64,000 bases of DNA from Nonomuraea rhodomycinica (lineage in GTDB: Bacteria > Actinomycetota > Actinomycetes > Streptosporangiales > Streptosporangiaceae), in contig NZ_JABWGO010000012.1 in the NCBI RefSeq assembly GCF_013363995.1, forward strand, positions 241,186 to 305,185. Direction: 5' to 3'. The notes under the pieces are model-generated. The model had not been told where the DNA came from. It did no database searches and saw only the letters and a program-made list of their open reading frames with translations. This document shows, in pieces, positions 59,903 through 64,000 of this stretch. How positions within the stretch are numbered: the first letter of the stretch is position 1; the number at the start of each line of letters is the position of its first letter. The position numbers were made by a program, and so were the translations under genes.

Positions 59903-61168
59903 GTGACCGACATTCTGGACGAGCTCCAATGGCGCGACGTCATCGCGCAGACCACCGACATCGCGGCCCTGCGTGAGGCGCTGTCGAAGGGGCCGATCAC
60001 GGTCTATGCTGGCTTCGACCCGACCGCCCCGTCCCTGCACATGGGCAACCTCGCGACGCTGCTGATCCTCACCCGCTTCCAGCGGGCCGGCCACCGGCCG
60101 GTCGGGCTGGTCGGCGGGGCCACCGGCCTGATCGGCGACCCGAGCGGCCGCAGCACCGAGCGCGTCCTCAACACCACCGAGGTCGTCGCCGAGTGGGTGA
60201 GCAGGATCCGGGTGCAGCTGGAGAAGTTCCTGTCCTTCGAGCCCGGCCCCACCGCCGCGGAGGTCGTCAGCAACCTCGACTGGACCGCCGGGCTGTCGGC
60301 CATCGACTTCCTGCGTGACGTCGGCAAGCACTTCCCGGTCAACCGCATGCTGGCCCGCGAGTCGGTCTCCGCCCGGCTCGGCGGCGAAGGGCTCAGCTAC
60401 ACCGAGTTCAGCTACCAGATCCTCCAGGCCAACGACTACCTGGAGCTCTACCGCCGCCAGAACTGCACGCTCCAGGTCGGCGGCAGCGACCAGTGGGGCA
60501 ACATCACCGCCGGCGTCGACCTGATCCGCCGCGTCGAGGGCGCCCACGTGCACGCGCTCACCGGCAAGCTCATCACCAAGGCCGACGGCACCAAGTTCGG
60601 CAAGACGGCCGGCGGCGCGGTCTGGCTCGACCCCGAGCTGACCACCCCGTACGCCTTCTACCAGTACTGGCTCAACGCCGACGACCGCGACGTGATCCGC
60701 CTGCTCAAGGTGTTCACCTTCCGCACGCGCGAGGAGATCGACGCGCTGGAGAAGGCCGTCGCCGAGCGGCCGTTCGCCCGCGAGGCGCAGCGCACGCTCG
60801 CCGAGGACCTGACCGCCCTGGTCCACGGCGCCGACGAGCTCGCGGCCGCCGTCGCGGCGTCCAAGGCGCTGTTCGGGCAGGGCTCGCTGGAGGAGCTGCC
60901 CGCCGCGACGCTGCAGGCCGCCCTGGCCGAGGTGCCCAAGGCGGCCGTCCCGGCGCTCGGGGCGCCGCTGGTCGACCTGATGGCCGACAGCGGGCTGGTC
61001 GAGTCGAAGTCCGCGGCCCGGCGGGCGGTCAAGGAGGGCGGGGCGTACCTCAACAACGTCAAGATCACCGACGAGGCGTACGTGCCGACCTCCGACGACC
61101 TGCTGCACGGGCGCTTCCTGGTGCTGCGGCGCGGCAAGAAGTCGATCGGCGGCGTCGTCGTCGGCTGA
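59903..61168 (+). CDS. tyrS: tyrosyl-tRNA synthetase
   Basis: 421 aa, GTG start. Class I synthetase. The HIGH-type motif is FDPTAPSLHMGN, the KMSKS-type loop is KADGTKFGKT, and LQVGGSDQWGNI is the tyrosine site signature. A C-terminal S4 RNA-binding domain (SKSAARRAVKEGGAYLNN) completes it. Confidence 0.97.
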   Translation: MTDILDELQWRDVIAQTTDIAALREALSKGPITVYAGFDPTAPSLHMGNLATLLILTRFQRAGHRPVGLVGGATGLIGDPSGRSTERVLNTTEVVAEWVSRIRVQLEKFLSFEPGPTAAEVVSNLDWTAGLSAIDFLRDVGKHFPVNRMLARESVSARLGGEGLSYTEFSYQILQANDYLELYRRQNCTLQVGGSDQWGNITAGVDLIRRVEGAHVHALTGKLITKADGTKFGKTAGGAVWLDPELTTPYAFYQYWLNADDRDVIRLLKVFTFRTREEIDALEKAVAERPFAREAQRTLAEDLTALVHGADELAAAVAASKALFGQGSLEELPAATLQAALAEVPKAAVPALGAPLVDLMADSGLVESKSAARRAVKEGGAYLNNVKITDEAYVPTSDDLLHGRFLVLRRGKKSIGGVVVG

Positions 61169-61183
61169 CCCGGCTCTTCCACC

Positions 61184-61212
61184 GCGGGCTCTCCCCTCAG
61201 GGGAGGGCCCGC
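61184..61212 (+). terminator. hairpin after tyrS
   Basis: Arms GCGGGC (61184-61189) and GCCCGC (61207-61212), then CTCCCC/GGGGAG inside with one wobble. 15 bases past the tyrS stop. The remaining gap to 61304 contains repeats of GCGCCGGTCGGCT-like words. Confidence 0.75.
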
Positions 61213-61304
61213 GCTCATGTGCGCCGTGCGGCGGTCGGCTTCGCTCGCGGCGTGAGCCGTGCGCCGGTCGGCTGCGCTCGCGCCGGTCGCCGTGCGCCGG
61301 TCGC

Positions 61305-62807
61305 TCAGTGGCGGCCGGCTTCCCTTGCGGAACGGCTGTACAGGGCGACCGTGAGTCCCGGCAACTCGGCCGAGTGCCACGACGAGACCGGTTCGAAGCC
61401 GGCCTCCTTGACCGCCTTCACCCGGGGCAGCCTGTCGCCGGCGGCCTTGGCCCCGCGCCACACCACCCAGACCCGCCGCCGGTCCCGCAGCGCCTCGGCG
61501 ACGTCCGTACGCTCGGGGAAGCCGAACCCGCCCGCCTCCGGCGCGGGACTCAGCCGCAGCACGTCATCGGCCAGACCAGGGGGCGCGTAGTAGTCGAAAC
61601 CGGCGCGGACCGAGCTCTGTCCGAACACGATCGCGTCCCCCTCCCGCGCCGCCACCCGCCGCACCGCGCCGGGGAAGTCCTCGAACCGGCCGTTGACGGT
61701 CCTCAGCTCCGTGTGCCGGTCCAGCCCGGCGACCGCCGCGACGCCCACCAGCAGGCAGCCCGCCGCCACGGCCGCGACCGGGGGCCGCACGGCCGCCACG
61801 GCCAGGGCCGCCAGCAGCGCCAGCGCCGGGGACGTGACGAACAGGTACCGGTCCACGTACAGCGGGGTGACCAGCAGCGACACGGTGAGCAGCAGGATCG
61901 GCGGCCCCGCCAGCCAGGCGCCCAGCGCCGCCGACCACGCCCGCGCGCGCGGCCAGGTCAGCGCCACGCCCGCGAGCGCCACGGCGAACACCAGCACGCC
62001 CGCCGTCTCCGCGCCCGTCGCCATCTTGGGGAACTTCAGCAGCACCTCCGGCCCGCGCTCCTGGATCCAGCTCACCGCGTGCCGCTCGCCGTACCCGACC
62101 AGGCCGAGCACCAGCGCCGGCACGCACCCGGCGGCCAGCGCGGGCAGGGCCCGGGTCAGCAGCTCACGGTGCCGCGACGGCTCCTGGCCTCGCGCCGGCT
62201 CGTCGGATCGCGGCGTCGAGAGCAGGATCGGCAGGTGGGCGGGCAGCGTGAGCACCGCGAACAGGTGCGTCGAGCAGACCAGCGCGACCGACACCCCGTA
62301 CAGCACCCATCCCCGCCGCGGCGTCGCGCGGGTGAGGCGGTGCAGGCACCAGAAGGAGAACACGACGGCCGCCGCCGCGAACGCGTACGGCCGGGCGAAC
62401 GCGCCGTAGTACGACACGGACGGCAGGACCGCGAACAGCACAGCGGCCGTCACCCCCGCCCGGCCGCTGTGCAGCCGCCGGCCCAGGTCGGCGAGCAAGC
62501 CCGCTGCCACCCCGATCGCCAGCGCGGACGGCAGCCGCAGCCACAGCTCGGCCGTCCCGAACTGGGTCCACAGGTGCATGAACAGGTAGTACGGCAGGAA
62601 ATGCCCGTCGATGTGCCGGGCCAGCTCCCACAGTCCGGCGAGGGAGCGGGAGGCCGCGCTGATCGTGGCCAGCTCGTCGCCGTTGAGGGAGGCGGAGCCG
62701 GAGCCGCTGAGCGCCGCCACGCCGCCCGCCACCCCTGCGGCCCAGGCTCCCCACCAGCGGGTACGGGTGGCGGGCGGGGCGATCGGGGTGAGGGTGGCGG
62801 CGGTCAT
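61305..62807 (-). CDS. GT-C-type (PMT/ArnT-like) membrane glycosyltransferase
   Basis: 500 aa from the ATG at 62807; the frame continues upstream without support. About eleven transmembrane helices. The first extracytoplasmic loop contains NGDELATI, with the acidic pair typical of GT-C enzymes that use lipid-linked sugars, and HFLPYYLFMHLW and YYGAFARPYAF follow as in ArnT-like proteins. A soluble C-terminal part (VNGRFEDFPGAVRRVA...) lies outside. Sugar and acceptor are unknown. Divergent from the HAD gene by 34 bases. Confidence 0.82.
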   Translation of the reverse strand: MTAATLTPIAPPATRTRWWGAWAAGVAGGVAALSGSGSASLNGDELATISAASRSLAGLWELARHIDGHFLPYYLFMHLWTQFGTAELWLRLPSALAIGVAAGLLADLGRRLHSGRAGVTAAVLFAVLPSVSYYGAFARPYAFAAAAVVFSFWCLHRLTRATPRRGWVLYGVSVALVCSTHLFAVLTLPAHLPILLSTPRSDEPARGQEPSRHRELLTRALPALAAGCVPALVLGLVGYGERHAVSWIQERGPEVLLKFPKMATGAETAGVLVFAVALAGVALTWPRARAWSAALGAWLAGPPILLLTVSLLVTPLYVDRYLFVTSPALALLAALAVAAVRPPVAAVAAGCLLVGVAAVAGLDRHTELRTVNGRFEDFPGAVRRVAAREGDAIVFGQSSVRAGFDYYAPPGLADDVLRLSPAPEAGGFGFPERTDVAEALRDRRRVWVVWRGAKAAGDRLPRVKAVKEAGFEPVSSWHSAELPGLTVALYSRSAREAGRH

Positions 62808-62841
62808 CACCGGGGCAGAATACGCGCATAAGCTCATGGAC

Positions 62842-63435
62842 ATGGCTGATGTGATCGTTTTCGACCTGTACGGCGTGATCGCCCGGACCCAGACCGAGGA
62901 GGCCAAGCAGCGGCTCGTCGAGCTGGCGGGGGTTCCCGGCGAGCGGTTCTGGGAGGCGTACTGGGCGTGCCGTCCGGCCTACGACGCGGGCCAGGACGGC
63001 GCCGCGTACTGGGCGGCGGTGGCCGATCACCTGGGCGCCCGGTTCGCCGACGTCCCGGCGCTGCGGCAGGCCGATCTCGACAGCTGGTGCCAGGTGGACG
63101 AGGAGATGGTCGGCCTCGTACGCGAACTGGCCGGCCGGGGACGCAGGCTCGGGCTGCTCTCCAACATCATCGAGGACCTGGTGCCGGTGTGGGAGACACG
63201 GCACGGGTCGTGGCTCGGCGGGTTCGCGGCGCTGACGTTCTCGTGCCGGATCGGGGTGGCCAAACCCGACCGGCGGGCGTACGAGATCTGCGCCGAGCGG
63301 ATGGGGGTGGCACCGTCCGACGTGCTGTTCTTCGACGACAACGAGGCCAACGTGGTGGCGGCGCGCGAGGCGGGCATGTCCGCGGAGCTGTTCACCTCGG
63401 CGGACCAGGTGCGCGCGCTGACGACCCTGCCCTGA
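62842..63435 (+). CDS. HAD-superfamily hydrolase
   Basis: 197 aa from ATG 62842; ATG 62836 is equally possible and neither has a clear ribosome-binding site. Nucleophile motif IVFDLYGVI (DxYG instead of DxDG, as in some subfamily IA members), Ser motif LGLLSNI, Lys in VAKPDRRAYEI and acid motif LFFDDNEANV. Probably a phosphatase or dehalogenase-like enzyme of unknown substrate. Confidence 0.9.
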   Translation: MADVIVFDLYGVIARTQTEEAKQRLVELAGVPGERFWEAYWACRPAYDAGQDGAAYWAAVADHLGARFADVPALRQADLDSWCQVDEEMVGLVRELAGRGRRLGLLSNIIEDLVPVWETRHGSWLGGFAALTFSCRIGVAKPDRRAYEICAERMGVAPSDVLFFDDNEANVVAAREAGMSAELFTSADQVRALTTLP

Positions 63436-63557
63436 GCGCCGGGCGTTTCCGTGTCCCGGCGCGGTCGGCTGGGCGAGGCCGCGGTGGTGGTCACGCTGGT
63501 GGTCACGGTGGTGGGCGGGGCCCCGTGGCGAGGAGGCGCGCCGGTGCGTGGCCTGAT

Positions 63558-63586
63558 TTGACGAGGAGCGGATGGCGACCTAGTCT
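63558..63586 (+). promoter_or_regulatory. rRNA operon promoter P1
   Basis: TTGACG (63558-63563), 17 bases, TAGTCT (63581-63586): a good principal-sigma promoter about 400 bases before 16S. The sequence between the HAD stop (63435) and here shows nothing else. Confidence 0.75.
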
Positions 63587-63804
63587 TTGTCTTCGCCCGG
63601 GAGTGAGCCGGACGCCAGATGGCGGCCGGGCCCCAGGGCAAATCCCTTCACAGCGAGCCACTCGGCCGGCGTGCTTCGGCGCGTGCAGGTCCGGGCCGTT
63701 CTGGGTGCGTCCACGTCACCGGAAATCCGGTTGATTCGACACGACCAGGGTGGCACGGTAAGTTGCGGGGGTTGCCTCTTACCAGGTGATCACCGATCTG
63801 GAGA

Positions 63805-63834
63805 TTGACACCAGATCAGAGAGTCTGATAAGAT
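63805..63834 (+). promoter_or_regulatory. rRNA operon promoter P2
   Basis: TTGACA (63805-63810), 18 bases, TAAGAT (63829-63834): near-consensus -35 and -10 boxes in the AT-richest part of the window, about 155 bases before 16S. Confidence 0.9.
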
Positions 63835-63841
63835 AGCAACA

Positions 63842-63991
63842 CGGAGTCTGCGCCTCTTGCAGTACTGAAGAGTACGCGTCCGTTTCTTGAGAACTCAACA
63901 GTGTGTTAAAAGCCAGTGCATGAACAATGCATGACCCCGTCATATCGGCGAAAGCCGGTGACGGATTCCTTTTAAGTTAGAGATCAGACCT
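63842..63991 (+). other. 16S rRNA leader region
   Basis: Contains CTTGAGAACTCAACAG (63887-63902), a phrase that I recall from actinomycete rRNA leaders, a small hairpin TGCAT/ATGCA (63917-63921, 63927-63931), and a clear hairpin with CCGTCA/TGACGG and CGGC-GAAA-GCCG pairings (63937-63964) followed by CTTTT. The last is likely part of the processing or antitermination structures of pre-16S RNA. Confidence 0.7.
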
Positions 63992-64000
63992 TTAATGGAG
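63992..64000 (+). rRNA. 16S ribosomal RNA, first few bases only
   Basis: The window ends TTTAATGGAG. In actinomycetes this directly precedes GTTTGATCCTGGCTCAG of 16S; by alignment with E. coli numbering the mature 5' end would be at about 63992. The identification rests on the promoters, leader and these few bases. Confidence 0.5.

Overview
The window is very GC-rich with dense, tightly packed genes, GTG/TTG starts and the gene order of a high-GC Gram-positive actinomycete. The order yebC ... ruvC-ruvA-ruvB-yajC-secD-secF-apt-rel, the IF3 gene opening with ATC, and the argCJBDFRGH operon point to Actinomycetes. A member of the Streptosporangiaceae (Nonomuraea or Streptosporangium type) is the best guess, from recalled protein similarity rather than a search.

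Layout. 1-3442: the end of yebC, a fused sugar-permease-like membrane protein and an Eis-type acetyltransferase, which separate yebC from ruvC. 3443-6849: a repeat-rich spacer, a LexA-type SOS box and the Holliday-junction genes ruvC-ruvA-ruvB. 7063-13343: yajC-secD-secF (protein export), apt (adenine salvage) and rel ((p)ppGpp). 13529-20555: a DUF349 protein, two membrane-anchored cyclophilins of equal length, a metallo-beta-lactamase-fold hydrolase, and hisS-aspS. 20725-22566: a DUF2231 membrane protein and rarA.

22677-29581 is the accessory core: two divergent, paralogous genes, each encoding a TIR domain, one membrane segment and a WD40 propeller region. They interrupt an otherwise housekeeping neighbourhood and are the best candidate here for an undescribed signalling or defence-like system. 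29761-37789: DUF948 protein, small membrane protein, alaS, ruvX, a block of 39-bp tandem repeats, two adjacent mltG paralogues and aroE. 37790-40496: a structured leader, infC (ATC start), rpmI, rplT and a TrmH-family methyltransferase. 40497-45663: 25-bp repeats, a soluble PAS histidine kinase, pheS-pheT.

45798-50169: a small acidic protein, an MFS exporter, a SnoaL-like protein, a four-helix membrane protein and an acyl-CoA synthetase with a possible TetR-type operator. 50395-58769: the complete arginine pathway argC-J-B-D-F-R-G-H, mostly with 4-bp start/stop overlaps and ARG-box-like sites in front. 58751-63435: 3-methyladenine glycosylase, a PH-domain protein, tyrS, a GT-C glycosyltransferase-like membrane protein and a HAD hydrolase. 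63436-64000: the promoter and leader of a ribosomal RNA operon; the window stops at about the first bases of 16S rRNA.

No tRNA gene, transposase, integrase or CRISPR array was seen. Short GC-rich tandem repeats are frequent between genes, several starting at a gene's stop codon.
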